The position numbers and the translations under genes were made by a program. DNA of 64,000 nt from Flavobacterium sp. NKUCC04_CG (GTDB taxonomy: Bacteria > Bacteroidota > Bacteroidia > Flavobacteriales > Flavobacteriaceae), in contig NZ_JAHKRA010000014.1 of assembly GCF_019345525.1 (NCBI RefSeq), forward strand, positions 1 to 64,000, written 5' to 3'. Below the pieces are notes generated by a model. It saw only the letters and a list, made by a program, of their open reading frames with translations, ran no database searches and was not told the origin of the DNA. Position 1 is the first letter of the stretch; the number at the start of each line of letters is the position of its first letter. Positions 34,133 to 43,358 of the stretch are shown here, in pieces.

Positions 34133-35095
34133 CTAATTGGTTTCAGGCAAAATACGTTCTATAAGTGTGGATTGAATTTTATCGGGTTCGGTATTAAATA
34201 TGGTATGACCCGAGTTGGTAAACCAGAAAAAATCTTTTTTAGGAGCTTTAATCCAGTTGTAATAGTCCTCTACTATATAATGTGATTGCTGTTGATCGCC
34301 ATTACCTTCAAAAAAATAAATGGGACAGTGAAATTCTTGTTGCTGATTAAATCGATTATTTTGTACTGAAGCTAACCAAGTCGGAAACCAAACGTCTAAC
34401 CAACGGTAATAGGTGGGTTTGAAATTATCTTCTTTTGCAAATTCAACACCATTGTGTATAAAAAGCCATTTTTGGGCATAAAATAAATCATCTGGAGTTT
34501 TATAAGGTACCTTAACGTGGGATAGCTCTTCTTGAGCTTCGGCATTTGCATTTTCTTTTGCCCAGTTGTTTAGCATGTCTATAGTAAGGCGAGCATTTTT
34601 GTCTTGATCGATTAGGCCGCTAATACAAATATACGCATACAGTTGTTCGGGATTTTTAGATGCGATGTCAAAACCGAGTATAGAACCCCAGGAATGGGAA
34701 GCCAAATACAATTTAGGTTTGTTGAAGTTCTTTAGTAGATAAGATACCATCTCATGCGCATCAGACTGAAGTAGGGCTGTTGTCAATGGTTCTGGTGAAA
34801 CATTGGCTATAAGGGTACTTCCGGTCTGACGTTGATCCCATTGTACTACGAGAAAATGTTTTTGTAAATTTTGAGTAAACGACTCAGAAACAGGTATCAA
34901 CGATGTACCTGGACCACCGTGTAAAAATAACAATATCGGATTGTTGATGTCGCTCCCTTTGATGTCGATAGTTTGCAATATACCGCCGATCAGCACTTGC
35001 TCTTGTTTGTGTATGGCTTCAATATCTTGAGGTTGAGCATTTGCAGTAAAAAACGCAAAGTACATGAAGTAGCGGTATATAGTTTTACTAGGCAT
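34133..35095 (-). CDS. Exported alpha/beta hydrolase, proline-iminopeptidase-like
   Basis: About 320 residues. From ATG 35095 the protein starts with a signal peptide (MPSKTIYRYFMYFAFFTANAQ). It shows the oxyanion segment LFLHGGPGTS, the nucleophile elbow SHSWGS, an acidic residue in EGNGDQQQ and the catalytic His in NSGHTIF. HGGPG is typical of the proline iminopeptidase branch (S33). A longer frame reaches 35200 without an export signal, so I prefer the shorter start. Probably a periplasmic peptidase or esterase; substrate unknown. Confidence 0.8.
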   Translation of the reverse strand: MPSKTIYRYFMYFAFFTANAQPQDIEAIHKQEQVLIGGILQTIDIKGSDINNPILLFLHGGPGTSLIPVSESFTQNLQKHFLVVQWDQRQTGSTLIANVSPEPLTTALLQSDAHEMVSYLLKNFNKPKLYLASHSWGSILGFDIASKNPEQLYAYICISGLIDQDKNARLTIDMLNNWAKENANAEAQEELSHVKVPYKTPDDLFYAQKWLFIHNGVEFAKEDNFKPTYYRWLDVWFPTWLASVQNNRFNQQQEFHCPIYFFEGNGDQQQSHYIVEDYYNWIKAPKKDFFWFTNSGHTIFNTEPDKIQSTLIERILPETN

Positions 35096-35320
35096 ATTTA
35101 CGTAGATTGATGAATTATAAGTAGGTAGTACAATATTAGTTGAATTAAGTTTACCATAAAGCTGAGGGTAAAAATATTTATAGTATTTTAATTTTGTCAT
35201 TTGTATTTATACTTTAACGCTGAATTAATTTTAAAACAGTAATTTTTCATGGAATAGCAAGCATACGGACTTGGCTGTAATTATATCCCTATAAAAGTTA
35301 AAAAATACTGAAATAACAAT

Positions 35321-35328
35321 TATCTTTG
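35321..35328 (+). promoter_or_regulatory. -7 box of the argS operon
   Basis: TATCTTTG, 20 bases before the argS ATG. Confidence 0.65.
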
Positions 35329-35348
35329 TTCCTTAAAATAAATAAGCA

Positions 35349-37127
35349 ATGACATTAAATCAGATTCTAATTCCTCAAATCGAAAACGCAGTACAATCAC
35401 TATATGGAGTCACTGTGGATAAAATTGAATTTCAAGGTACGAGAAAGGAGTTTGAAGGAGACACAACAGTGGTAATTTTCCCTTTCTTAAAGTTGATTAA
35501 AGGAAATCCTGTTGAAATTGGAACAAAAATTGGCGAATATTTAGTAGCAAATACCGGCGTGATTTCGCGGTTCAATGTGGTTTCAGGTTTCTTGAATTTA
35601 GTAGTTACAGATGCTTTTTACTTGAATTTTTTCAATGAAATAAAAGACGTTGAACGTTTTGGATTTCAAACAGTCGTAGCAGATGAGAAAGCGATTTTGG
35701 TGGAATATTGTTCGCCAAATACCAACAAGCCTTTGCATTTAGGTCATGTTAGAAATAATTTATTGGGATATTCCGTTGCTGAGATTTTGAAAGCTTCAGG
35801 AAAAAAGGTTTATAAGACACAAATCATAAACGATAGAGGAATCCATATTTGTAAGTCTATGTTGGCTTGGCAGAAATTTGGAGAAGGACAAACACCTGCT
35901 AGCACCGGTCTCAAAGGAGATAAGTTAGTTGGTAATTTTTATGTGATATTTGACAAGGTTTATAAAGAGCAAATAGCTGAATTGATACAGGCTGGACGTT
36001 CGGAAGAGGAAGCTAAAAAAGAAGCACCCATTATTTTAGAAGCCCAACAAATGTTATTGGATTGGGAAGCTGGTAAACCCGAAGTTATCGCTTTATGGAA
36101 AGAGATGAATCAGTGGGTTTATGATGGTTTCGCTATTACATTTAAAAACTTAGGTGTTGATTTTGATAAAAACTATTACGAGAGTAATACGTATTTATTG
36201 GGCAAAGATGTGGTGGAAAACGGTTTAAAAGACGGTGTGTTTTTTAGAAAAGAAGACGGTTCTGTCTGGATTGATTTAACTGCGGAAGGCTTGGATGAAA
36301 AGTTGGTATTACGCGGAGACGGTACTTCGGTATATATGACCCAAGATATTGGTACGGCTATTCAACGTGTTAAAGACTTTAATGATATTGGCGGTATGGT
36401 ATATACCGTAGGAAACGAACAGGATTACCACTTTAAAGTATTGTTCTTAATACTTAAAAAATTGGGATTTGACTGGGCGGAAAGTCTTCATCACTTGTCT
36501 TATGGTATGGTTGATTTGCCTTCCGGTAAGATGAAAAGTAGAGAAGGAACCGTAGTCGATGCAGATGATTTGATGTTAGAAATGACCGATACGGCAAAAC
36601 AAATCTCGGAAGAGTTAGGGAAATTAGACGGTTATACCGAAGAGGAAAAAGAAAGCTTGTATAAAACCATTGGATTGGGAGCTTTGAAATATTATATTTT
36701 AAAAGTTGATCCTAAAAAACGCATCTTGTTTAATCCAGAGGAATCGGTTGATTTCGCGGGTAATACGGGGCCGTTTATTCAATATACTTACGCGCGTATC
36801 CAATCGATTGTAAGAAAGGCAAATTTTGATTATTCCTATACCGTAACAGGAATTGCTTTAGATAGCAAGGAAAAAGAATTGCTAAAACTGATGGAATCCT
36901 ATGCTGAAGTAATTGAAAACGCAGGAAAATCTCACAGCCCTGCATTGTTAGCCAACTATATATACGAACTTGTTAGAGAATACAATTCTTTTTATCAAAC
37001 CGTACCTATTTTAGGTGAAGAGGTTCAAGATTTAAAAGTTTTTAGAGTACAATTGTCTCAGAAAGTGGGAACAATTATAAAAAGCGGTTTTTCTCTATTG
37101 GGAATTGCTGTACCAGACCGTATGTAA
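35349..37127 (+). CDS. argS: Arginyl-tRNA synthetase
   Basis: A 592-residue class I synthetase. The order is an N-terminal additional domain (about 1-110), the HIGH-type motif in SPNTNKPLHLGHVRNN (near 120-135), the KMSKS-like loop SGKMKSREGTVV (near 396-408) and a C-terminal anticodon-binding helical domain. It charges tRNA-Arg in the cytoplasm. It is the first gene of a tight set: the SGNH gene follows after 11 bases. Confidence 0.96.
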   Translation: MTLNQILIPQIENAVQSLYGVTVDKIEFQGTRKEFEGDTTVVIFPFLKLIKGNPVEIGTKIGEYLVANTGVISRFNVVSGFLNLVVTDAFYLNFFNEIKDVERFGFQTVVADEKAILVEYCSPNTNKPLHLGHVRNNLLGYSVAEILKASGKKVYKTQIINDRGIHICKSMLAWQKFGEGQTPASTGLKGDKLVGNFYVIFDKVYKEQIAELIQAGRSEEEAKKEAPIILEAQQMLLDWEAGKPEVIALWKEMNQWVYDGFAITFKNLGVDFDKNYYESNTYLLGKDVVENGLKDGVFFRKEDGSVWIDLTAEGLDEKLVLRGDGTSVYMTQDIGTAIQRVKDFNDIGGMVYTVGNEQDYHFKVLFLILKKLGFDWAESLHHLSYGMVDLPSGKMKSREGTVVDADDLMLEMTDTAKQISEELGKLDGYTEEEKESLYKTIGLGALKYYILKVDPKKRILFNPEESVDFAGNTGPFIQYTYARIQSIVRKANFDYSYTVTGIALDSKEKELLKLMESYAEVIENAGKSHSPALLANYIYELVREYNSFYQTVPILGEEVQDLKVFRVQLSQKVGTIIKSGFSLLGIAVPDRM

Positions 37128-37138
37128 CTTTTATTAGT

Positions 37139-38617
37139 GTGAAGATATCTAAATCGTATGCATTTCAATCTTTCGCCATTGTAATAATGGCGACTGGTTT
37201 TTTCTTGGTATTTAAAACCTATTTACCGAAGAAAATATTTAAAGAAACGGAAGTTAACAACAAACATATTGTAGTAGATAGTTTACTATTAGAAGCTATT
37301 CAAGAAGAAAAAGAAGCTCATAATAACAAGCAATCAAATATAGAAACGGATAGTTTATCAGGAGAAAATCTTGATGGAATGCCGTTTTCAGATGAACCGG
37401 CATCTAGCTTTAGAGGCTTGGTATATTTGCAAGCTTTCTATGAAAAATTATACCAACTAGAAATTGAGCAGAAAGGTAAAGTGAGGATTGCTTACTATGG
37501 CGATTCGATGACAGATGGAGACATGATTGTCCAGGATTTGCGCAGAAGTTTCCAAAATAAATACGGAGGTGATGGCGTTGGTTTTGTAGCGATAACTTCA
37601 GAATCTGCTGGGTCTAGAAGTTCGGTGTCGCATCAATTTTCTCCAAACTGGAAGGTACAATCGTACTTAAATGTGAAAAATCCCCTAAGACCTTTTGGTA
37701 TAAATGGGCATGTGTTTTTTGCGAAAGACACTGTCAACAGTACTTGGGTTCGGTATAAATCGTCAACGGTTGCACACTTGGATTTTCTAAATAAACCCAC
37801 TTTGTTTTATGGACGATCAAACAATTCGAGAGCACAATTACGGATGATTGTTGGGAAGGATACTGTGTATAAGAAGTTGAATCCGGTTAATGAGCTCAAT
37901 ACATTGACCTTATCAGAAGGCAATTTAAAGGGGTTTAAAGCCGATTTTATACATGCAGATTCCATTCCAATATACGGAGTTAATTTTGATAACCAGCAAG
38001 GAGTGCATATCGATAATTTCTCTAATAGAGGTAATTCAGGTTTGCCATTGACTACGTTTAAGCCGAGTATTATGAATCAATTTCAGCAAAAATTAGGCTA
38101 TCAGCTGATTATTTTGCACTATGGAACCAATGTACTGAATTACGGTTCATACAATTACAGTTGGTATGAGCGTCAAATGACTAGGGTAGTTGATAATTTG
38201 AGAAATTGTTTTCCGGGTGTTTCGATTTTAGTAATTTCGACAGCAGATAAGGCAACCAAGTATGATTTGACGATGCAAACAGACTCGGCTGTTGTTCCGT
38301 TAGTAAATGCACAGCGAAAATACGCGATTTCCAATCAAGCCGGATTTGTCAATTTATATCAATTGATGGGTGGAGATGGTTCTATGGTCAAATGGGTTGA
38401 TGAAGTACCTGCTAAGGCAAATAAGGATTATACGCATTTTAATCATAGGGGAGCAAGAGATATTTCCAATATGATTTTTAAACAAATAGAAGAGGGTTAC
38501 GACACTTATAAAAAAGGTAAAACAGTTGCACCACAAACCGTTGAGCCTACAGTAGTCAAACCTAAACCTAAAGATACTGTGAAAATAAAAAGAAAAGTAA
38601 GTTTAGATGTTCATTAA
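37139..38617 (+). CDS. Membrane-anchored SGNH-type hydrolase/acyltransferase, first of two
   Basis: 492 residues with a GTG start at 37139, one membrane helix (about 12-30) and a periplasmic SGNH domain: block I YYGDSMTDGD (near 120), the block III equivalent HYGTNVLNYG (near 328) and block V DYTHFNHRG (near 429). A basic Pro/Lys/Val tail follows (VEPTVVKPKPKDTVKIKRK). Such proteins next to an MBOAT enzyme transfer acyl, usually acetyl, groups to surface glycans in the manner of AlgJ/AlgX or DltD. The stop overlaps the next gene by 11 bases. Confidence 0.8.
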   Translation: MKISKSYAFQSFAIVIMATGFFLVFKTYLPKKIFKETEVNNKHIVVDSLLLEAIQEEKEAHNNKQSNIETDSLSGENLDGMPFSDEPASSFRGLVYLQAFYEKLYQLEIEQKGKVRIAYYGDSMTDGDMIVQDLRRSFQNKYGGDGVGFVAITSESAGSRSSVSHQFSPNWKVQSYLNVKNPLRPFGINGHVFFAKDTVNSTWVRYKSSTVAHLDFLNKPTLFYGRSNNSRAQLRMIVGKDTVYKKLNPVNELNTLTLSEGNLKGFKADFIHADSIPIYGVNFDNQQGVHIDNFSNRGNSGLPLTTFKPSIMNQFQQKLGYQLIILHYGTNVLNYGSYNYSWYERQMTRVVDNLRNCFPGVSILVISTADKATKYDLTMQTDSAVVPLVNAQRKYAISNQAGFVNLYQLMGGDGSMVKWVDEVPAKANKDYTHFNHRGARDISNMIFKQIEEGYDTYKKGKTVAPQTVEPTVVKPKPKDTVKIKRKVSLDVH

Positions 38618-40025
38618 AAAGTTATTAGTACTGTCGGTATTGATCGGTTGTAAATGGGGTTGGGCTCAAAATCAAACTGCATCGGCGCTTACTGAAGTAG
38701 CCGATAGTTTGGCTGTGTCAAAATATGCCGAGAATGAGATTTTGAATACCGAGGTACTCGAGCCTTTTTTTCAAAAGTTAAACGACTTAAAGAAAAATCA
38801 AAGTGGGAAAATAAATATTGTACACATTGGTGATTCCCATATTCAGGCAGATTTGTTTACAGGTAAAATCAGGGAACGCTTACAAACCGAATTCGGTAAT
38901 GGTGGTTTGGGTTTTTCGTTTCCTTATAAATTGGCTAAAACCAATGGCAACAGTTTTGTTCAGTATTCTTCAAATATAGAATGGAATAGTTATCGGAATA
39001 TTTATCCACTAAACGGTTCGTTAGTAGGTTTAAGTGGTATCGCATTAGCTGCTAAAAAAGATGATTTTGTAATCGAAATCACTATGCGTGATGCGCGTTT
39101 TCAATTTACTAAAATGAAAATTTTCACTCCTGGGAACGAAAACATGTTTGATGTTGCTACAGCTTCCAAAACGATTATGGTGGAGCAAAAAGTGCCACAA
39201 AAAATCAACCATAGAATTAAGAAAGGGGAGGCTATAGGTAGTATTGCTAAAAAGTATGGCGTTACTCTCGAGCAAATTAAAAAAGCAAACAGTCTAAAAG
39301 GTAATTTGATTCAGGCGGGAAAAGTACTGTATATTCCTTCTAATTTGATAGAAACCAAAGCGATTGCTCGTTCGGAATTTATTCCTTTGGAAACCGTAGC
39401 TAAAAAACAATACCGGGAATTTATCAATTCTGAAGAGCTTTCCAAGATCTATTTGTTGCCTAGTAAAAAAGCGGAAACCTACAACTTAAATGGTTTGGTA
39501 TTTGAAAATGAACAAGCTGGAATCATATATCACAGTATAGGAGTAAATGGGGCAAAGTTTTCGGATTACAATAAGTACAAATTGTTTTTCGAACAAATTA
39601 AGGGACTTGCTCCGGATTTAGTTGTCATTTCATTGGGTACGAACGAAGCGTTTGACAAAATGGGTACAGCCAATTATCAGGAACAAATGAACTTCTTTAT
39701 TGACCAGATTAAAAAGGATAATCCACGGGCTAGCATCTTAATCACAACACCTCCACCTTCTTTGTTTCAAAAGAAAATTCCCAATAGTTATTCTGAGGGA
39801 TATGCCGATTCTATTTTGGAAGATGCCGTAGCGCAGCAGTATGCTGTTTGGGATGTATTTCACATATTGGGTGGTATCAATAGCGTTAATGAAAATTATG
39901 ACAAGGGTTTGGTTTCAAGAGATTATGTCCATTATTCCAAATCGGGTTACGAATACAAAGGTGAATTATTTGCAAACGCACTACTTGAAGCTTTTAAAAA
40001 TTTTAAAATTTCTCATAAGAATTAA
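38607..40025 (+). CDS. SGNH-type protein with embedded LysM domain
   Basis: 472 residues with a signal peptide (MFIKKLLVLSVLIGCKWGWAQ). An SGNH domain is split by an insertion: block I HIGDSHIQAD (near 75); a LysM module HRIKKGEAIGSIAKKYGVTLEQIKK...LIQAGKVLYIP (about 202-245); then block III SLGTNEAFDK (near 343) and block V RDYVHYSKSG (near 439). LysM binds GlcNAc-containing glycans such as peptidoglycan, so the enzyme may be positioned on the cell wall. The gene overlaps its upstream neighbour by 11 bases, and its stop shares a base with the MBOAT start (TAATG). Confidence 0.85.
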   Translation: MFIKKLLVLSVLIGCKWGWAQNQTASALTEVADSLAVSKYAENEILNTEVLEPFFQKLNDLKKNQSGKINIVHIGDSHIQADLFTGKIRERLQTEFGNGGLGFSFPYKLAKTNGNSFVQYSSNIEWNSYRNIYPLNGSLVGLSGIALAAKKDDFVIEITMRDARFQFTKMKIFTPGNENMFDVATASKTIMVEQKVPQKINHRIKKGEAIGSIAKKYGVTLEQIKKANSLKGNLIQAGKVLYIPSNLIETKAIARSEFIPLETVAKKQYREFINSEELSKIYLLPSKKAETYNLNGLVFENEQAGIIYHSIGVNGAKFSDYNKYKLFFEQIKGLAPDLVVISLGTNEAFDKMGTANYQEQMNFFIDQIKKDNPRASILITTPPPSLFQKKIPNSYSEGYADSILEDAVAQQYAVWDVFHILGGINSVNENYDKGLVSRDYVHYSKSGYEYKGELFANALLEAFKNFKISHKN

Positions 40026-41695
40026 TGTCTATACTCGATTTTAGTTTGCCTGTCCTCACGATGGCTGATGTCATCAAATGGTTTTCTTTTAATCCAAAAG
40101 AGCCACTATTGTTTAATTCGGGTTTATTCCTCGGAATGTTCCTCGTATTCTATTTGGTTTATATAGGTATTAGAAAAACCTTTCATTTACGATTAATCTA
40201 CGTCGTTTTATTTTCGCTCTTTTTTTATTATAAATCGAGTGGTATGTTTTTTTTATTGCTGGTAGGTTCTTCGATTATAGATTATTATTTAGCGAATATT
40301 ATTTATCGTGAAAAGAGTCTGGTAAAGAAAAAGACCTTGCTCACAATCAGTGTTTTGGTTAACTTAGGGATGCTGGGGTATTTTAAATATACCAATTTTA
40401 TTTTAGACGGGTTTAATCTCGCTTCAGGAAGTAGTTATCATCTTAATGATATTATCTTACCGGTGGGAATTTCGTTCTTCACCTTCCAATCCATCAGTTA
40501 TATCATCGAGGTTTATAGAAAGGAAATTGAGCCTACTAAGAGTTTTGTAGATTATTTATTCTTTATTTCCTTTTTTCCACAATTGGTTGCTGGACCTATT
40601 GTACGGGCAAAGGACTTTATTCCTCAAATCTATCAACGCCTTCATATTTCAAGAGAATACGTCAACGAAGGACTGTTTTTAATCATCGGTGGTTTACTTA
40701 AAAAGGCAGTGATTTCCGATTATATCTCTGTGAATTTTGTTGATCGTGTTTTTGATTCACCAAACAGTTATACCGCATTTGAGAATTTGATGGCTACTTA
40801 CGGTTATGCGATTCAGATCTATTGTGATTTCTCGGGTTATTCCGATATGGCCATCGGTATTGCCTTACTATTGGGATATCGTTTACCAATCAACTTTGAC
40901 GTACCCTATCAATCGGCATCGATTACAGAGTTTTGGAGACGATGGCATATCTCGTTGTCAACTTGGTTAAAGGACTTCTTGTATATCTCAATAGGAGGAA
41001 ATAGAAAGGGAACTTTTGCAGGTTTTTTGTTTCCAGGATTGTTTTTTGTTGGAATCCTTGGATGGGGTATCTATTACTATGAAGAAACGATCGTTCCCTT
41101 GGGAATTGCAATAACCTCGGTAATTGTTTTTGTATTAACGATATTATTATCAAAGAATAAAGAGCGCACACTATTTACCAATTTCAACCTTTTTACTACC
41201 ATGTTGTTAGGAGGTCTTTGGCATGGAGCAAGTATGCGTTTCATTATCTGGGGTGCCCTTCACGGAATTGCTCTGGCTATTCACAAAACGATTGACGAAC
41301 TGTTCCCGTCCAAAAAGGGAACTAGAGTTGTGAATAGTTTGGGTCTTTGGAATATCGTATCAGTGCTATTAACCTTTCACTTCGTCGCATTTTGTTGGAT
41401 TTTCTTTAGAGCAAAAGATTTTGACACAGCGTTAAATGTTATCTATAATATCGGAAACCTAACTTGGGATTTAGAACAATGGCAAACAATTATCATCAGT
41501 TATAAAAATGTATTTTTATTAATAGCAATTGGCTTTGTATGGCATTTTATACCAAAAAGTTGGATGGGCAGTGTGCGTTCATTGTTTGACAAAATGCCGA
41601 TGTTGATAAAGGCAGCTGTGTTAGGATTTATTTTCTGGGTTGTTTTTGCTACGGCAGCTGCGGGGCCGCAACCTTTTATATATTTTCAGTTTTAA
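40025..41695 (+). CDS. MBOAT-family O-acyltransferase (AlgI/DltB type)
   Basis: 556 residues with about eleven membrane helices. It has the family signatures AGPIVRAKDFIPQ, the active-site loop CDFSGYSDMAIGIALLLGY, FWRRWHISLSTWLKDFLYI and LLGGLWHGASMRFIIWGALH with the catalytic His near 398. MBOAT proteins carry acyl groups across the membrane for O-acylation of exported glycans. The start shares one base with the preceding stop, so it forms a coupled unit with the two SGNH proteins. The glycan target is unknown because no polysaccharide cluster is adjacent. Confidence 0.92.
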   Translation: MSILDFSLPVLTMADVIKWFSFNPKEPLLFNSGLFLGMFLVFYLVYIGIRKTFHLRLIYVVLFSLFFYYKSSGMFFLLLVGSSIIDYYLANIIYREKSLVKKKTLLTISVLVNLGMLGYFKYTNFILDGFNLASGSSYHLNDIILPVGISFFTFQSISYIIEVYRKEIEPTKSFVDYLFFISFFPQLVAGPIVRAKDFIPQIYQRLHISREYVNEGLFLIIGGLLKKAVISDYISVNFVDRVFDSPNSYTAFENLMATYGYAIQIYCDFSGYSDMAIGIALLLGYRLPINFDVPYQSASITEFWRRWHISLSTWLKDFLYISIGGNRKGTFAGFLFPGLFFVGILGWGIYYYEETIVPLGIAITSVIVFVLTILLSKNKERTLFTNFNLFTTMLLGGLWHGASMRFIIWGALHGIALAIHKTIDELFPSKKGTRVVNSLGLWNIVSVLLTFHFVAFCWIFFRAKDFDTALNVIYNIGNLTWDLEQWQTIIISYKNVFLLIAIGFVWHFIPKSWMGSVRSLFDKMPMLIKAAVLGFIFWVVFATAAAGPQPFIYFQF

Positions 41696-41938
41696 TTCGT
41701 GTTTATTTGCTGTTCAATCGGCTGCTCATAAGTTCATTGAAAATTCTATTATTTTAGAACAACAGTTTAAATGTGTTGGTAAGGCATTGTTTCCTTTGCT
41801 TACGGGTATGAATTAACTTAATTTAACACTTGGGATTAGTGTTTTTATTTATATCTTCGGAACCGATTTGTAGTCAAGCTGAATACGAACGATTGTATTT
41901 GGGTATTGCTGCAGCATTTTAATAAAAATAAAACACCG

Positions 41939-42505
41939 ATGAAAACAAAAATTACGCTGTTGTTGCTAGTTGTAACAATGACAAATGTCTTTGCTCAAAA
42001 AGTAAAATCTGGAAGCTTTGATTTTTTAAAAGGTCAAACGGAAATTAATGTCCTATTTGATTATGCTGACTTAACTGTTGGTAAGAAAAAAATATCGGAA
42101 GCAGAATATCTTAAAAAAAGAGCTGCCGATGTAAAAGAGAAGAATCCTAATGAAGATTTTTACAAAGTTTGGGAAGAATACAAAGAGGAAAAATTTCCGA
42201 ATAAATTTTTTGCTAGCATTAATAAAAGCAGTAAGATTAAATTTTCAAAAAATCCAAAAGCAAAGTATACACTGATTGTTAAGTCAGAATGGTTAAATCC
42301 TGGAGTACCTGGTATGACGAATTCACTGCTAAACTCTCGCTTGGTTTTTGTAGAAACTGAAAATCAAAATAAGCAGTTGTTGATTATAGACATTACTAAA
42401 GCTAAAGGAAAAAGTATGACAATGAATAGAAATTCAATCATGTCTGAAAGTTATGCTATGACCGGTAAGAAGTTGGGGAATTTTTTGAGTAAAAAAGTAA
42501 AATAA
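41939..42505 (+). CDS. Exported protein of unknown function
   Basis: 188 residues from ATG 41939, which begins a clear signal peptide (MKTKITLLLLVVTMTNVFAQ); an in-frame Met 33 bases upstream would only add a non-signal stretch. The mature part is Lys-rich, with FDFLKGQTEINVLFDYADLTVGKKK, KSEWLNPGVPGMTNSLL and a C-terminal SYAMTGKKLGNFLSKKVK. It resembles small exported proteins common in Bacteroidota, but I cannot name a family. It has its own terminator. Confidence 0.75.
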   Translation: MKTKITLLLLVVTMTNVFAQKVKSGSFDFLKGQTEINVLFDYADLTVGKKKISEAEYLKKRAADVKEKNPNEDFYKVWEEYKEEKFPNKFFASINKSSKIKFSKNPKAKYTLIVKSEWLNPGVPGMTNSLLNSRLVFVETENQNKQLLIIDITKAKGKSMTMNRNSIMSESYAMTGKKLGNFLSKKVK

Positions 42506-42517
42506 CTTTAAATATAA

Positions 42518-42552
42518 ATGGTTGTCTCCTAGCTGGAGGTAGCCATTTTTTA
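42518..42552 (+). terminator. Terminator of the exported protein gene
   Basis: AATGGTTGTCTCC pairs with GGAGGTAGCCATT (G-T pairs included) around TAGCT, followed by T residues. Confidence 0.78.
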
Positions 42553-42629
42553 CAACACTTTGTTTAAAAATCAAGTTGTTTTATTGGTTTTTAAAAGGCA
42601 TGTTTAGATATTTGAAATAGTTATAAAAT

Positions 42630-42664
42630 AACAAGAGGCTATCCTTTTGAGATAGCCTCTTGTT
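42630..42664. terminator. Second hairpin of the GAGGCTnTC family
   Basis: AACAAGAGGCTATC (42630-42643) pairs perfectly with GATAGCCTCTTGTT (42651-42664) around CTTTTGA. Core and loop match the hairpin at 407-447. Confidence 0.75.
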
Positions 42665-42813
42665 TTAGAGTTGCGTTTGTTGGAGTCTGTGCTGATGTAA
42701 ATCTCAGCCAAATAAACTTTTATAAATCTTATTTTTTTGACTGACCCAATCCTTCTATGTGCTTTTTAGTCAATAACTACAAAGGGATTTGCAAATCTCT
42801 AGTTTACGTTCGT

Positions 42814-43239
42814 TTAAACGCGATCAGTTGATGATGGATTAGTACCCTCTGCACCTGCTGGACCTATGTATTTTGCATCTCCAAAACCTAAAATTGGTAA
42901 GAAAATAAAGGGTAATAGTATTATACCCACAGTAAAACCTTCTGTTTTTCCGAAACTCTTACTAAGTAGATTGTAAGTCCATATCATAAAAATTATGTTC
43001 ACTCCTGGAATTAGGAATAAGAAAATCCACCAAAGTGGCTTTCCGATAATTTCCAATAAAACTATAATATTGTATATAGGTATTATAGCTGCCCAGCCCG
43101 GTTTTCCTGCTTTCGCAAATATTTTCCATTGGGCAGCGACAATCAGTATGATTACCGCTAAATAGATTATAAAACCAATCATTCCAATTCCAGCTGCTCC
43201 TGCAGCAATGGCGTCATTCGTGTAAATTTCCTCGTTCAT
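42814..43239 (-). CDS. DUF5684-like small membrane protein
   Basis: 141 residues with about three membrane helices and the characteristic segment WKIFAKAGKPGWAAIIPIYN, typical of DUF5684 proteins, followed by LLEIIGKPLWWIFLFLIPGVN. The function of the family is unknown. It is monocistronic, and the tail (AGAEGTNPSSTDRV) is cytoplasmic or periplasmic and polar. Confidence 0.8.
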   Translation of the reverse strand: MNEEIYTNDAIAAGAAGIGMIGFIIYLAVIILIVAAQWKIFAKAGKPGWAAIIPIYNIIVLLEIIGKPLWWIFLFLIPGVNIIFMIWTYNLLSKSFGKTEGFTVGIILLPFIFLPILGFGDAKYIGPAGAEGTNPSSTDRV

Positions 43240-43358
43240 AAAACTTGAATTTAAATTAATAAAATTTTAAGTATAAAATTAATGCAAAAATAAGTTAAAT
43301 CATATAAAAATAGTAGTAAATAATATTTATAAAAAGCATTTTAAGGTATAATATCATT

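Larger units (their letters stand above)
42506..42813. other. Intergenic region with two hairpins
   Basis: Besides the hairpins at 42518-42552 and 42630-42664, the stretch 42665-42813 shows no gene or clear signal. Confidence 0.4.

Noticed and set aside
34100..34285. Short plus-strand frame at the end of the exported hydrolase gene
   Set aside because: It is antisense to well-supported coding sequence and begins in the shared terminator.
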